Source of the DNA: Methanomassiliicoccales archaeon
GTDB lineage: Archaea; Thermoplasmatota; Thermoplasmata; GCA-020350865
Direction of reading: 5' to 3'
Length of the DNA stretch: 33,422 bases
Assembly: GCA_020347705.1 (NCBI GenBank)
Contig: CP070739.1
Span: forward strand, 1,974,155-2,007,576
Of this stretch, positions 1 through 9,989 are shown piece by piece (position 1 is the stretch's first letter; each line of letters opens with the position of its first letter). The notes under the pieces were generated by a model. It was not told the origin of the DNA, ran no database searches, and saw nothing but the letters and a program-made list of their open reading frames with translations. Made by a program: the position numbers and the translations under genes.

Positions 1-1
1 C

Positions 2-3000
2 AAGAATACAAACCTGATATACGGCACACTTAGGGATATGGTTTTGTCTGTGATCTCAGAGGTCATAGATGTGGTGTCCAATATCGTGGACTTGGACATC
101 TCTTCCTACAAAATACTCACCCGGCCTGAGAATCTCGATCCAAAAGATGATATCTCATTGCTAGAAGAGATGCGAAACAAGGTGGATGGTGCAATCGATA
201 CCATCGTTACTTATTTCTCAGGTGAGGAGGGCAAGAACAGGTTGAGGAGCTTGATAGCAAAGCTTGTAGACGAGCACGCAGGTGCAATAGGAGAATTACA
301 GAGCTTCATAACCACCCACTTCGATTACCTTGCTGAAAAGGATGTCAACATAGAATTTGCACAGGAGCATTTAGCGCAAGATTTGATAGAAAATTCAGAA
401 ATATCGAAAGTATCACAGTTTGATTCCGGTGATCATCCTGAATGTGCCCCTGACGAGCCTTACTCCGATTCAGAGGTGAAGATACGGTTCGAGAATAATA
501 AAATCGAGGATGTGAAAAACGACATTTCTCTCAACGTGACCCAAGCTTATGAAGATGTTAAAAACGAGGAGCTTTCCGTGGAGAATAACGGTGAAAACAA
601 AAAACCGATGTACATCATAGGGGGATTGCAGAACATTCTCGATGACATCGAAAGCGATATTTTGGATCTTTTAACGTCCACGATACACGGATTTGGATTC
701 ATTCCAATGGGATGCGACCTCGTAAAACTCTTTGTCGATAAGATAATATGCGGCCAAGAGGTGGTCAACACCAAATTCCTGCAGTACACGAAAATGGGAG
801 TGCCGTACGAGTTCTGGGAGGATGACTACGATGTGGCAAAAAAGGAGAAAAAGATCCTCCATGAAACCTTGGTAGTTGACCAAAAACCTGACTATTTATC
901 GACTGGGGAAGATATAAAAATCGATATTTCAAATCCGCAAGGCACGCACTATACGATGATCGCCAGTTCCGATGATGAATACAAGATAAGACCATTTGAA
1001 ACCAATTGGAAGGTGTCGTTAAACGGGGCCGTGGACATAAAAACCAAGACCTCGAAGAAACTGTTTCTTGCCGACGGCACCCATGATTATACTCGCGGAA
1101 ATCAGACGATAACAATAGATATTGCCATTACCGTGACGGTTTATTCGGGATGGGGACTTGAGGATGTCGACTATGAGCTGTCAAACACGCTCCTTGGGGA
1201 CATATGCGCCTTCTTGACCCAGGTATGGGACTACGTCGTCTCCGTGGTTGGAGCCGTGTTCGACGCCTTGTCGAAGCTCCTGGAGTCCTTCATGGATCTT
1301 CTCACCAGGTTGATAGGCTATATCTCGGAACTAGTGAGACTCATAATGGATACGATCCAGTTCCTGGTTGAGCTGTTGAAAGACTTTGTGAATTATATAA
1401 TAGACTCCATAATAAAGGATATAATCGAGGTTATTGCCGACGCCATTGGAGAGGGACTGTGCTTTACCATATTCGGATTCACGTTCATGATAAAAGGAAA
1501 TAAGGAAGTGGCCATGAATCAAAGCCTGGATGGCGATCTACTATCAGTCACCACAAAAGGCAATGTGATCGGGGCCGATATCAACTTTACCGTGCAATTC
1601 GCCAGGTATCATGGATTCGAAGATGGCCTCTCACATTACGATATTCTCCTGGATGGAACCATAATAATAGGAGATTTTAATCTGGAGCTGGCAGTGGATC
1701 CGCTCATGAAAATCAGAAGCTATATCGTGGAGGGGCACGGCAAATCCATTTCAGAGAATAACACTGGATGGGGTATCGACTTCTACGCCCCCTTTATCGA
1801 GGAGTACAAGGAGGTGAAATGGAGCCTGAGCGATTTTATGGGCGGATTGAACTCCATCCCGATACCTTTCTTGGGTCTGAAAGCAACGATAGACTGCGGC
1901 TTTGTGATACAGTACAATGCTCCAAAGGGCTCTGATATCGTCATCAACGAGTTCGAATTGAATCCCAAGGATGTTGCGGATGTGATCAATGGCACAGAAT
2001 GGTTCGAAATATTCAATCCACAAGGTGTGGATACCGGTGATTGGAAGATATACTCTGCTCATGGCGGGGCAATGGGATGGGAGCTTTCGAGCCTGCAATC
2101 CACGAACATCGGGCATTATACCGTCTATAACCTACCCGAAGATTCACTTGAGGACGGAGAGGCCGGGGATCCGCAATCACCTGGTGACGGCCTTATTTTG
2201 AAGGATGGAAATGGAAATGTTAAGGATAGAACACCGATATTCAAGGATCCAGGTGTTGGTAGTGATAAGACATGGCAGCGAAGCTATGACGGCGGTGTGA
2301 TATGGAAGTTCAAAAAGAGTACGAGACTGGTACAAAACGGTCCAAAGAAAATCGATCTAAGGGCCGAGATACTAGATGCCCTGAAGGCGAGCTTCCATGT
2401 AGCATGGGAGGAGTTGAAGGAAAAGGAATTCAATCTGGATGCCGTAATCGAATTCGTACGCTCCTGGATCAAGAATTTCATAGAAATGGTGCTGACCCTA
2501 ATTGCGGATGTGGTGCAGAAGGTATACATATTCTTCGATTTCCTACTAGAGGATGTCACAGGCTCGGGCGGCGGCGGCATAAAGCTGTCCCTGGGAATGG
2601 ATGATGAAGGGCTCGTTGCACTTCTGAGATGGGTGGTGGAAAGCATCGAGACCTTCGTTTATAACATCTGCAATCCCTCGAATCCAAAGGACTACCCTTC
2701 AATTCCGAAAACGGTTCCGGAGCATATGTTCATTCGCTTTGAGCTGTATCTTTGTGTAGGCACACCTAAGATCATCAAAAGGATCGCCCAGGAAGCCCCT
2801 GAAAGATGCAAACTGTCCATAGCAATCCAGGCCAATATCCCAGCACTGGTTGCACTCCTCGGCTGGGACTGGGGTGATTGGGAGGTGGTTTTCGGGGTGT
2901 TTTTATCCCACTTTCCAAGCAAAGCGGTTTCGAAACTGTACGGCACCAGCGAGGATCCAAACAGCTTTGTGGATCTCTGGTTCTTCAAGGCCAGGGTTTA

Positions 3001-3013
3001 CGAAATAAGTTGA
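2..3013 (+). CDS. Large surface protein with lamin-tail-like domain (5' partial)
   Basis: The frame is open to the left edge of the window (codons from base 2 read without a stop), so the ATG at 38 is probably internal and the gene is truncated by the window. Numbering from that ATG (991 residues), three stretches look like long amphipathic or hydrophobic helices: the extreme N-terminus, about 385-490, and about 775-880. Between them lie beta-rich segments. Residues about 634-755 resemble a lamin-tail domain (VINEFELNP, then EWFEIFNP and DWKI), a fold found in many archaeal and bacterial secreted proteins. No C-terminal anchor is visible; the protein ends in YEIS. It is probably extracellular, but the signal peptide would be outside the window. 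Function is not recognised. A small ferritin-like gene follows after 61 bases. Confidence 0.75.
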   Translation, partial: KNTNLIYGTLRDMVLSVISEVIDVVSNIVDLDISSYKILTRPENLDPKDDISLLEEMRNKVDGAIDTIVTYFSGEEGKNRLRSLIAKLVDEHAGAIGELQSFITTHFDYLAEKDVNIEFAQEHLAQDLIENSEISKVSQFDSGDHPECAPDEPYSDSEVKIRFENNKIEDVKNDISLNVTQAYEDVKNEELSVENNGENKKPMYIIGGLQNILDDIESDILDLLTSTIHGFGFIPMGCDLVKLFVDKIICGQEVVNTKFLQYTKMGVPYEFWEDDYDVAKKEKKILHETLVVDQKPDYLSTGEDIKIDISNPQGTHYTMIASSDDEYKIRPFETNWKVSLNGAVDIKTKTSKKLFLADGTHDYTRGNQTITIDIAITVTVYSGWGLEDVDYELSNTLLGDICAFLTQVWDYVVSVVGAVFDALSKLLESFMDLLTRLIGYISELVRLIMDTIQFLVELLKDFVNYIIDSIIKDIIEVIADAIGEGLCFTIFGFTFMIKGNKEVAMNQSLDGDLLSVTTKGNVIGADINFTVQFARYHGFEDGLSHYDILLDGTIIIGDFNLELAVDPLMKIRSYIVEGHGKSISENNTGWGIDFYAPFIEEYKEVKWSLSDFMGGLNSIPIPFLGLKATIDCGFVIQYNAPKGSDIVINEFELNPKDVADVINGTEWFEIFNPQGVDTGDWKIYSAHGGAMGWELSSLQSTNIGHYTVYNLPEDSLEDGEAGDPQSPGDGLILKDGNGNVKDRTPIFKDPGVGSDKTWQRSYDGGVIWKFKKSTRLVQNGPKKIDLRAEILDALKASFHVAWEELKEKEFNLDAVIEFVRSWIKNFIEMVLTLIADVVQKVYIFFDFLLEDVTGSGGGGIKLSLGMDDEGLVALLRWVVESIETFVYNICNPSNPKDYPSIPKTVPEHMFIRFELYLCVGTPKIIKRIAQEAPERCKLSIAIQANIPALVALLGWDWGDWEVVFGVFLSHFPSKAVSKLYGTSEDPNSFVDLWFFKARVYEIS

Positions 3014-3074
3014 CAGCCCATAAAAAAAATCAAATACGGGATGGGCATTATATGTAGACCACCGGAGGGATAAT

Positions 3075-3359
3075 GTGGATTACGACAACCTTAAAATCGA
3101 AGGTGCGTTCGAAAACGATATTCTGATACTCAGGGATGCATTGAAGAGCGAATTGGACGCTTTGAATCTCTACCAAAAAATGTTAGGCGGTCTTAGGATT
3201 GAAAAGGCCAAGGCGTATTTAAAGAAATTCATCGAAGAGGAGAAGCAGCATGTTGCCGCTATCACCAAGTTGATCAACGAGATGGACGAAAACCAGAAGA
3301 AGAAATTCGATGATGACGAATACTGCAACGCCATCTACGACGGGCAATGCGTGATTTGA
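3075..3359 (+). CDS. Small ferritin-like protein, encapsulated-ferritin (EncFtn) type
   Basis: A 94-residue, mostly helical protein. It starts with GTG at 3075, chosen because GGAGGG lies 6-10 bases upstream (3064-3069); the overlapping ATG at 3073 is in another frame. Two helices carry E26, Y33, E56 and H59. The spacings E-30-E-3-H and E-7-Y are those I recall for the di-iron ferroxidase site of encapsulated ferritins, which are half-ferritins of about 95 residues that build the four-helix site by pairing two subunits. The tail contains two cysteines (YCNAIYDGQC). No encapsulin shell gene is visible in the window, so whether it acts in a compartment is unknown. A rubrerythrin-like half-bundle is the alternative. 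It converges with the protease gene, 30 bases away. Confidence 0.6.
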   Translation: MDYDNLKIEGAFENDILILRDALKSELDALNLYQKMLGGLRIEKAKAYLKKFIEEEKQHVAAITKLINEMDENQKKKFDDDEYCNAIYDGQCVI

Positions 3360-3389
3360 AACCACAATAGAAGGTACAATTTTATGCCG

Positions 3390-6300
3390 CTAATCGGGCC
3401 TTTTTCTTTCTTTTTTCTGGGGGATTAATACAGGCTCCTCTTCGAGGACTTCCACCTCTAGAAAAGGAAGCTCCTCATCTTCAGGCACAAACCATACCTT
3501 CTCTTTTGCCGTTTCTCTTTCTGGGGATTCTTCATATCCGTTCCATTCATCGGCCTCAAAATAGATATCGTGTTCCTGCTGATCCTGGACATAAGCACCC
3601 CAGCCCTCCACTCGTTTTTCTCTATTTGATTTCCTTCTAATCAATAATATTATCAAAATTATTGAAACAATGAAAAGTCCAATAACAAACCACAACCACC
3701 ATATATCCTCCACAGTATCTTCCTTTGTTTTGAATTGCCAACTATAGGGCTCACTTAAAGAGTTTCCAGTGGCTTCCTTAGCTTTGGTTCCTAGGGTAAT
3801 TTTATAGGTGGTTGAGCTCTTGAGGTCCTCGTCCCAGGTCAGTGTTAACTGTTGGTTGTCACTACTCCAAAATACCTTTACCCCTTCGATATCTGGAGAA
3901 AAGGATAAAGCCTCCATGACGGAGGTTCTGTTCATGGTCGAGCTGAATCTTATAACGATGGTTGAACTTCTTTCTATATTTTCGGAATTGGGTCCTGGGG
4001 ATGTGTATTCGATCTCGGGGGGGCTCGCATCGATCTTCACTATCAATTTGCCGATGCCCTCGGTGATGCAGGCGATATCTGTGGAAAAGAATTCCACGGT
4101 ATGTGCCTTGTCACCTGATACGATGAAGGGGGATTCATACGTCCGCCATTCACCACCATCGATTCTGAATTTGGTATAGTTAATCCCGCTCCCAGGGGTA
4201 TCCGATCTCGATAATGACACCGTAACATCGGAGTTATACCAGTTATCGTTGCCGGTAATTCCGGAAGATTCAGCAGTTGTTTGGGGAGGGCTTTGATCTA
4301 TTTTTAAGGTAATCCTGTGGATCTCCTCTTTATTTTTCGATTTGTCAACAGAGCGATATTCAAGGGTGTGTCTCCTGTCGTCTATCACCTTGAACGAGTG
4401 GGTGTATTTTTGCCAATTATCTCCGTCTATTCTGTATTCGATATAATCGATACCGCTTCCAATACCGTCCGAGGCCGAAAGTGAAATGGTTACATCTGAA
4501 ATGTACCAGTTGTCATTACCCAATCTGCCATCTATTGAATGTTCAGAAATAGGGGCGATTTCATCCTCTATGAAAATACCCAAAATCCAGTCGCTCCAGC
4601 CAGTGTCGGACGTATCAGCATTTCTGTCATCGTCATTGTCCTCACATTTATACCGCCAATGGATCGTGTTATCGATATGTTGGACCAGCTCAGACCAGAA
4701 TATGGTGACGGTGAGTTTTGAAAATGAAGTGCTTACCGTTGAGTTGGTGAGCTCGTAATTGGTTGACGGTTCATTGGAATAGTAGTATTGGATCTGTAAT
4801 ATCCACCCACTGGGATCTTTAGCATCAACCCATAAAAGATAATCCCAATCTTCCATATCCCCATGGGCCGATGATTCTGGTGGATCGTCATCGTCATCGT
4901 ATATTGTACCTGCGGTATAAGTCGGGGAGTACTTCGTTTTTTCATCACCAGTGCGATCGTTATCGCTGTCCGTTGCGTACGATTCGAAGTGAATCGTTTT
5001 TCCGACATTTGTAATCCACTGTGTTCTTGGAATATCCAAGTAATATTCATCGTTTACATGCCCTGAATAATCGAGCCAATTGGTAAATGCTTCATCATCG
5101 TATTTATATCTGATTTTCACGGTGGAAATACCGCTGTAATCGGTCCAATTGACCTTAATCCTAAAGTCATCGGTTTCGGAATCGTAAATGGTGCCGGTAT
5201 CGATGTTAGAAGACAATGGAGCGTCGGGATCATCATCTCGGATCTCACCACCAACTATCCAACTTCCCCACCCAGAACCCTGTCCGTCACCTGATCTATC
5301 ATCGTCTTCATCGATGCAGTTGTATCTCCAGTAGAGGGTTTCATCCATATGGGCCATCCATTCGGTTCTTGGTATGGTCACCGTCAAGGTGACCGTTAAA
5401 GAAGCTGTTGTGACCACATATCTATTATATATCACTGATGGCTCGTTTAAATAATAATATTCGATGGACAGGTTCCAACCGCTTGTATCGCTTGCGGTAA
5501 CGGACAGACTGTAATCCGTGAGATTTGAATCGAAAATGTTTCCGTAGTCCGTAAAGTCCGTCACTTCCGGATAATCGGTATCATCATCCGATATTAATCC
5601 ACCTAATTGCTCGGGGCAAGTGGAGGATGCCTGATCGTCTGCCCTGTCGTTGTCGTTATCCAATGAATATACCTGCCAGTAAATCGACTCCCCCACATGA
5701 TCCACCCATATCGCTCGAGGGATATAATACCAGAATGTGGTGTCAGAGCTTCCCGAGCTGTCGTACCAGTCAGACCACATACCAGAACCGAACTTGTACC
5801 TGAATTGAACGGAAGTCAACCCGCTGTAATCAGAAATGGAGGCCTGGATGAAGTAATCTGTGGGATCGGAGTCGTTGACATTCTGATTGCTTGCAAAGAA
5901 TCCAATGGACGGTCCATCGGGGTCATCATCCACGATGTCTGGTCCATTAAGTGTGATGGTATAGGAGGTCATATCCACTTCGTTGGTTCCATACGATTCC
6001 CAGTACAAGGTGGTCCCGAAATAATCTATCCAGATGCTTCTTGGTATGTCATACCAATAAGTGTTTCCTGAATAGCCGCTTGGTGATGCCCAATTGGACC
6101 ATGTATCGGAGTCGAACTTATATCGGAACCCAGCTTCGATAATTCCACTCACAGAATCGGTCCAATCGATCTGCAGGACTAAGTTCCCTTGGTTTGCATC
6201 GTCAAATGTACCTTCGACAGGCATTTCATTTGAATAGGTGGGGGAAGTGGTGTCGATCAGAAATGGGCCTACCGAGTAATACTCACCATTCCAATTCCCT

Positions 6301-8732
6301 GCAACATCAACGGTTCTGATGTTCAGATACCATGAGCCGTCTGAAAGTGAAGCGCTTGTGTGGTAGTTGTTCGTGGTATTGACATCCTCCGTTGGTAAAC
6401 CCAATGAGGTGCTCCACAACAACCCGTATCCATACACTCCGCTTAGGTCATCCGAGGCCCCGTACCATTCCACGTAAATCGTGGTATCGGTGGACACTTC
6501 ATCAACGATGTGACTTGACGAATATGAATCGGGATTATCCGGGGGATTTGTGTCCTTGTTTATCCCGTGCTCCCAATAATTCTCCCACATAGGGTGGGAA
6601 TACCCGTATCCGTATGCAAACCAGCCGTTCCAAAAATCGTGTATCGTAAAATAGATGTCGCCATTATTGTAATTGTCAAATACATTCCATATCTCCTCAA
6701 ATTGCTCATGAATCGTGTCCCCTATACCGTCGCCGTTCTGGTCGTCGGCAGGTGAATCGTATATATCCCAGAGAATTCCGGCAATAGTTGACTCTGCATC
6801 GTCCCAAGGCCCTTGCGCAGGATCGTGCCAAGTGGTTTCAAGGCTGACTGCCCAGTAGGACTCCTCATATAAATGTGGATTCGAATACCCCCAATAGTCC
6901 TTTGCAGCAGATTGAAAGAAATCTGCCCATCCCTCCGACCAGGCCAATTCCGGCGAATAATGGCCATCCCAGGTATGATAACCCCCCGGTGCTGAGTAGG
7001 GCGTGTATTCATCAAAAATGAAGTGTCCGTATTCATGAAGGATCACGCTGACATCCCATTCATCAGGATCAGAAGGGCCGCCGTTTATGGTAATCTCCTT
7101 GGTGGCGGGAGAATAGTAGGAGCCGCCTGCATCGTAGTTTTCCTCCCAATGGATCACGACCTTGGGGGGTGTTGAGGCATACACATCAACGAATTGATTG
7201 CCATCGATGATAACATCATAGATATGAACGGCACCCACAGAGGTTTCGGGCCATCTTGTTCCATAATTGTATGTGCCATCATCCACATCATTAACAGTGG
7301 GAGTTGTCCAATAAAAGATCTCGTTACTGTGGGTTTTTACATCCACCGCAGCGGTCTGGGTGAAAACTACAACATAAATGTCCTGAGTTCCTCCTTCATC
7401 ATCGGAATTGCTCACAGGACCTAAAGAATAATCGCCATTTGCATCGGTTGTAGAGGATGTTAAAAAATCATCGCCTGAGGATGTGTCATTGTCCCACAAC
7501 TGAACAGTGGCCAACCTGAAGGGTTCGTAAGAATTGATGTTATCATTGTAATAGGTGAATTTCCCTTGTACCGTCACATCTCCAGGTGTGGACATAGTGA
7601 CCGAGATATCGTCCAAGTAAGCCCCTTCTCTTACCTGGGATCCGTCGCTGGTGAATCGGAATCTGATCCAAACCGACGAATCTCCAATGTAGGTATTCAA
7701 ATTTCCCGTGTAAAAACCCCAGATCCCGGCCTCTGGGTCTCCCTTGGTACTGTCATAGCCATCGTTGAAAGTTGTTATGGTATCCCAATTGGTATTATCG
7801 GAGGAAGCTTCAAGATATAGAAAATCATAATCTTTCTCCAAATCGAGCCAAAGATAGTATGATATGGTGGCGATGGGATACCCGATGAGGCTGAAGGGGC
7901 CGTAGGTCATATGCGAATTCATATCATCATCGTATGAAGTCCTACCGGTTTCTTCCTCGTCCGCACAATAGGCCGCCCAATCTCCGTTATATGCCTTTCC
8001 TGGGGGGGACTGCCCGGTTCCTCTATCATCCCAATAATCATAGCCAGAATTGCTGTTTAAATCCCCAACACTCCAAAGTCCTTCTGGGAATACCCCGTCC
8101 TCAAAGTCCTCTGTGAATACTTCGGAGGTATCCATGGGCTGGGGCCCTCCTCCACCGAGGGCAGTCGATCCTCCCGAATCCGGCCCTGTGTCCATGCCAT
8201 CTGGAAAAAGAGCAGGGCTTTGGGCTTGGGGATTGGTTTTTAACTTATCTTCATCAGAACCAACCACGCTAATTACCAAAATCGCTTTATCCCCAAACCA
8301 GAGATAACCTGCTTCCCCTGTTCCCTGTGTTTTGGCACACGCAATGATGTCCCAGCTTCCCAAATCCACACCTGTGAAATCATAATCCAGCTCAAAAACT
8401 GTGTTCTTGGAAATGTCAGCCTGCCATTCAACAGGCCCGAATCGCCTTATGAGACCATCACCACAAGATAGAGTGATTTGGGTGTCAGGCGCATTGAGAG
8501 CTGAGCTTAACGCGAGCTTGACTAAAAAATTCTCTCCCTGCACGACCTGGGATGGACCGTTAAGAGAGATGGACATTGGTGAACTGGGATCATGGATTTG
8601 GATTTGACTCCATTTCGGTCGATATTCGGTTTCCTCCCTTAAATGGGCGGCACTCCCATACTCAGGTATCATTACGGCAAGCAGCAGTATGCACGTTGTA
8701 TAGGCAAGTATTTTTTCATTATTGATTACCAA
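3390..8732 (-). CDS. Giant membrane-anchored extracellular zinc metalloprotease with Ig-like repeats
   Basis: 1780 residues. It starts with TTG, supported by AGGAGGGGG just upstream (8739-8747); no ATG precedes the signal peptide (about residues 1-28). Domains in order: beta domain (60-160); MAM/jelly-roll-like domain (205-382); carboxypeptidase-regulatory-like domain (385-480); protease with HEYGH at 566-570 and EGWAD from E600, a gluzincin layout like fungalysin (M36); fibronectin-like domain (725-830); five repeats of about 113 residues (830-1393) sharing IPRxxW and DNDR signatures and acidic DDD linkers that may bind calcium; two OmpL47-like repeats with GNDNWY (1400-1565); a Big_5-like domain; one membrane helix at about 1674-1697; and a charged cytoplasmic tail of about 80 residues. 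It probably digests external protein or matures surface proteins. Peptidase family placement is inferred from motifs only. Confidence 0.85.
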   Translation of the reverse strand: MVINNEKILAYTTCILLLAVMIPEYGSAAHLREETEYRPKWSQIQIHDPSSPMSISLNGPSQVVQGENFLVKLALSSALNAPDTQITLSCGDGLIRRFGPVEWQADISKNTVFELDYDFTGVDLGSWDIIACAKTQGTGEAGYLWFGDKAILVISVVGSDEDKLKTNPQAQSPALFPDGMDTGPDSGGSTALGGGGPQPMDTSEVFTEDFEDGVFPEGLWSVGDLNSNSGYDYWDDRGTGQSPPGKAYNGDWAAYCADEEETGRTSYDDDMNSHMTYGPFSLIGYPIATISYYLWLDLEKDYDFLYLEASSDNTNWDTITTFNDGYDSTKGDPEAGIWGFYTGNLNTYIGDSSVWIRFRFTSDGSQVREGAYLDDISVTMSTPGDVTVQGKFTYYNDNINSYEPFRLATVQLWDNDTSSGDDFLTSSTTDANGDYSLGPVSNSDDEGGTQDIYVVVFTQTAAVDVKTHSNEIFYWTTPTVNDVDDGTYNYGTRWPETSVGAVHIYDVIIDGNQFVDVYASTPPKVVIHWEENYDAGGSYYSPATKEITINGGPSDPDEWDVSVILHEYGHFIFDEYTPYSAPGGYHTWDGHYSPELAWSEGWADFFQSAAKDYWGYSNPHLYEESYWAVSLETTWHDPAQGPWDDAESTIAGILWDIYDSPADDQNGDGIGDTIHEQFEEIWNVFDNYNNGDIYFTIHDFWNGWFAYGYGYSHPMWENYWEHGINKDTNPPDNPDSYSSSHIVDEVSTDTTIYVEWYGASDDLSGVYGYGLLWSTSLGLPTEDVNTTNNYHTSASLSDGSWYLNIRTVDVAGNWNGEYYSVGPFLIDTTSPTYSNEMPVEGTFDDANQGNLVLQIDWTDSVSGIIEAGFRYKFDSDTWSNWASPSGYSGNTYWYDIPRSIWIDYFGTTLYWESYGTNEVDMTSYTITLNGPDIVDDDPDGPSIGFFASNQNVNDSDPTDYFIQASISDYSGLTSVQFRYKFGSGMWSDWYDSSGSSDTTFWYYIPRAIWVDHVGESIYWQVYSLDNDNDRADDQASSTCPEQLGGLISDDDTDYPEVTDFTDYGNIFDSNLTDYSLSVTASDTSGWNLSIEYYYLNEPSVIYNRYVVTTASLTVTLTVTIPRTEWMAHMDETLYWRYNCIDEDDDRSGDGQGSGWGSWIVGGEIRDDDPDAPLSSNIDTGTIYDSETDDFRIKVNWTDYSGISTVKIRYKYDDEAFTNWLDYSGHVNDEYYLDIPRTQWITNVGKTIHFESYATDSDNDRTGDEKTKYSPTYTAGTIYDDDDDPPESSAHGDMEDWDYLLWVDAKDPSGWILQIQYYYSNEPSTNYELTNSTVSTSFSKLTVTIFWSELVQHIDNTIHWRYKCEDNDDDRNADTSDTGWSDWILGIFIEDEIAPISEHSIDGRLGNDNWYISDVTISLSASDGIGSGIDYIEYRIDGDNWQKYTHSFKVIDDRRHTLEYRSVDKSKNKEEIHRITLKIDQSPPQTTAESSGITGNDNWYNSDVTVSLSRSDTPGSGINYTKFRIDGGEWRTYESPFIVSGDKAHTVEFFSTDIACITEGIGKLIVKIDASPPEIEYTSPGPNSENIERSSTIVIRFSSTMNRTSVMEALSFSPDIEGVKVFWSSDNQQLTLTWDEDLKSSTTYKITLGTKAKEATGNSLSEPYSWQFKTKEDTVEDIWWLWFVIGLFIVSIILIILLIRRKSNREKRVEGWGAYVQDQQEHDIYFEADEWNGYEESPERETAKEKVWFVPEDEELPFLEVEVLEEEPVLIPQKKERKRPD

Positions 8733-8738
8733 TTTTTT

Positions 8739-8747
8739 CCCCCTCCT
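8739..8747 (-). promoter_or_regulatory. Ribosome binding site deciding the TTG start of the giant protease
   Basis: Read on the minus strand, AGGAGGGGG lies 6 bases upstream of the TTG at 8732. It is the reason to accept TTG as the start rather than the next in-frame ATG, which lies inside the signal peptide. Confidence 0.7.
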
Positions 8748-8932
8748 GCCTGCCAGGAAAGAATTCTTTTTTAGGTCTCATTATTTTCATCTGGAATGTA
8801 CCAATATATTTCTTTCAATATAAAAGTATAACGGGATGATAAAAACCTTTAATATTTGCGTTTTTAATAGCAGTAATAACTAAAATCTTATTATAAATTA
8901 GAATAAGAAATGCAAAATCCATTGAGAAGACC

Positions 8933-9124
8933 TTAACTGTAGGAGATGACTTCCTCTATCAGGTCGGCATGGGCGATGATCATCTTTCTGCAGCAATAGC
9001 GTTCGATACCTATTGAATCGAGAACCTCATCGGGTTTTTCACCCATCTCCAACCTCTGGACATATGTTTCGTATGAATCGCCGATGATCTTACCACATGT
9101 AAAGCATCTTACTGGGATTATCAT
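8933..9124 (-). CDS. rpoN: DNA-directed RNA polymerase subunit N (Rpo10)
   Basis: 63 residues, the usual length. This small subunit helps assemble the Rpo3/Rpo11 platform of archaeal RNA polymerase. It carries the zinc-bundle signature: C7-F-T-C10-G near the N-terminus and C44-C45-R after GIERY. It is the last gene of the L18e-L13-S9-RpoN operon, 19 bases after S9, the order conserved in many archaea. The usual next genes (rpoK, enolase, S2) do not follow; instead there is about 200 bases of AT-rich spacer and the start of the giant protease gene, so the operon has been cut here. The family call is certain. Confidence 0.97.
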   Translation of the reverse strand: MIIPVRCFTCGKIIGDSYETYVQRLEMGEKPDEVLDSIGIERYCCRKMIIAHADLIEEVISYS

Positions 9125-9143
9125 CCTAAATCACTTCCTGTTT

Positions 9144-9551
9144 CTACCTATACGATTTCTGCCTTTTCTTTCTTGCCCCTCTCCCTAAAGGATGCTTTGT
9201 TTCCTTTCTTCTGGGATCGTTTACAAGAAGACTTCTATCGTACCTCTTGTATAGCTCCTTGAGCTCCTCGTCGTCGAAAAACTCCACCAAGCCACGAGCA
9301 ATGGCGGTTCTTGTAGCTTCGGCTTGGCCCATGATCCCACCGCCTTTTACATTCACAGTAATGTCCACCTTTTTAACTTTATCCCCCGCCAAAGTCAGAG
9401 GCTCCATGATTTTATCTCTAGCCAGTTCTGGAGTGTGCAACTCCACGGGTATTTTATTGATTCTCACCCTGCCTTTACCGCTTTTTACGGATGCCCTTGC
9501 CACCGCTGTCTTTCTCTTCCCACTGGTATTTACGACCTTTTTATCCTTCAT
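9144..9551 (-). CDS. rps9: 30S ribosomal protein S9 (uS9)
   Basis: 135 residues, typical for archaea. Family hallmarks are visible: [13 protein letters not shown] at the N-terminus, the [19 protein letters not shown] segment, and the basic C-terminal tail [19 protein letters not shown] ending in KKRQKSYR, which in ribosomes reaches the P-site tRNA. The ATG start follows the L13 stop by 10 bases, consistent with a single transcript. Nothing is unusual. Confidence 0.98.
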   Translation of the reverse strand: MKDKKVVNTSGKRKTAVARASVKSGKGRVRINKIPVELHTPELARDKIMEPLTLAGDKVKKVDITVNVKGGGIMGQAEATRTAIARGLVEFFDDEELKELYKRYDRSLLVNDPRRKETKHPLGRGARKKRQKSYR

Positions 9552-9561
9552 TTTAAATCCC

Positions 9562-9975
9562 CTAGAATTTGGCCCCTAACCCTCTTGACACCTCACCTAA
9601 CTGTATGAACTTGATCTTACCTGTGGCACTTGCCCCTTTGATGGTGCTCAGTGGTTCATCCTGTAGGTCTTTTGGTATTCCTATGTAAACCTTGAGCCTT
9701 TTCAAGGCTTCTTTTCCTGAAGGTTTTTTATAGGGCATCATTCCTCTAATGGTTCTTTTCAAGATTCTGTCCGGCATTCTTGGATAGTAAGGACCTTTTC
9801 GTGCAGTGCCTACATTGCGCTTTTGATAGTAATCCTCGATTATGCGCTTTTTTGAGCCGCTTATGATGGCCTTTTCGGCATTGACGATAATGACCTCGGA
9901 TCCGTTTAGAAGCAGCTTTGCCACATTGCTTGCAAGCCTTCCCATAATCAGGTTTTCAGCATCTATCACAACCAT
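9562..9975 (-). CDS. rpl13: 50S ribosomal protein L13 (uL13)
   Basis: 137 residues. The N-terminal [21 protein letters not shown], the [10 protein letters not shown] segment and the basic [20 protein letters not shown] / [14 protein letters not shown] region identify archaeal uL13, a large-subunit assembly protein. It starts 14 bases after the L18e stop and 10 bases before S9. The length and motifs are normal. Confidence 0.98.
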   Translation of the reverse strand: MVVIDAENLIMGRLASNVAKLLLNGSEVIIVNAEKAIISGSKKRIIEDYYQKRNVGTARKGPYYPRMPDRILKRTIRGMMPYKKPSGKEALKRLKVYIGIPKDLQDEPLSTIKGASATGKIKFIQLGEVSRGLGAKF

Positions 9976-9989
9976 TACTTCATCACTCT

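Noticed and set aside
3014-3074. Rho-independent-style terminator after the first gene
   Set aside because: There is an A-tract but no stable stem before a T-run.
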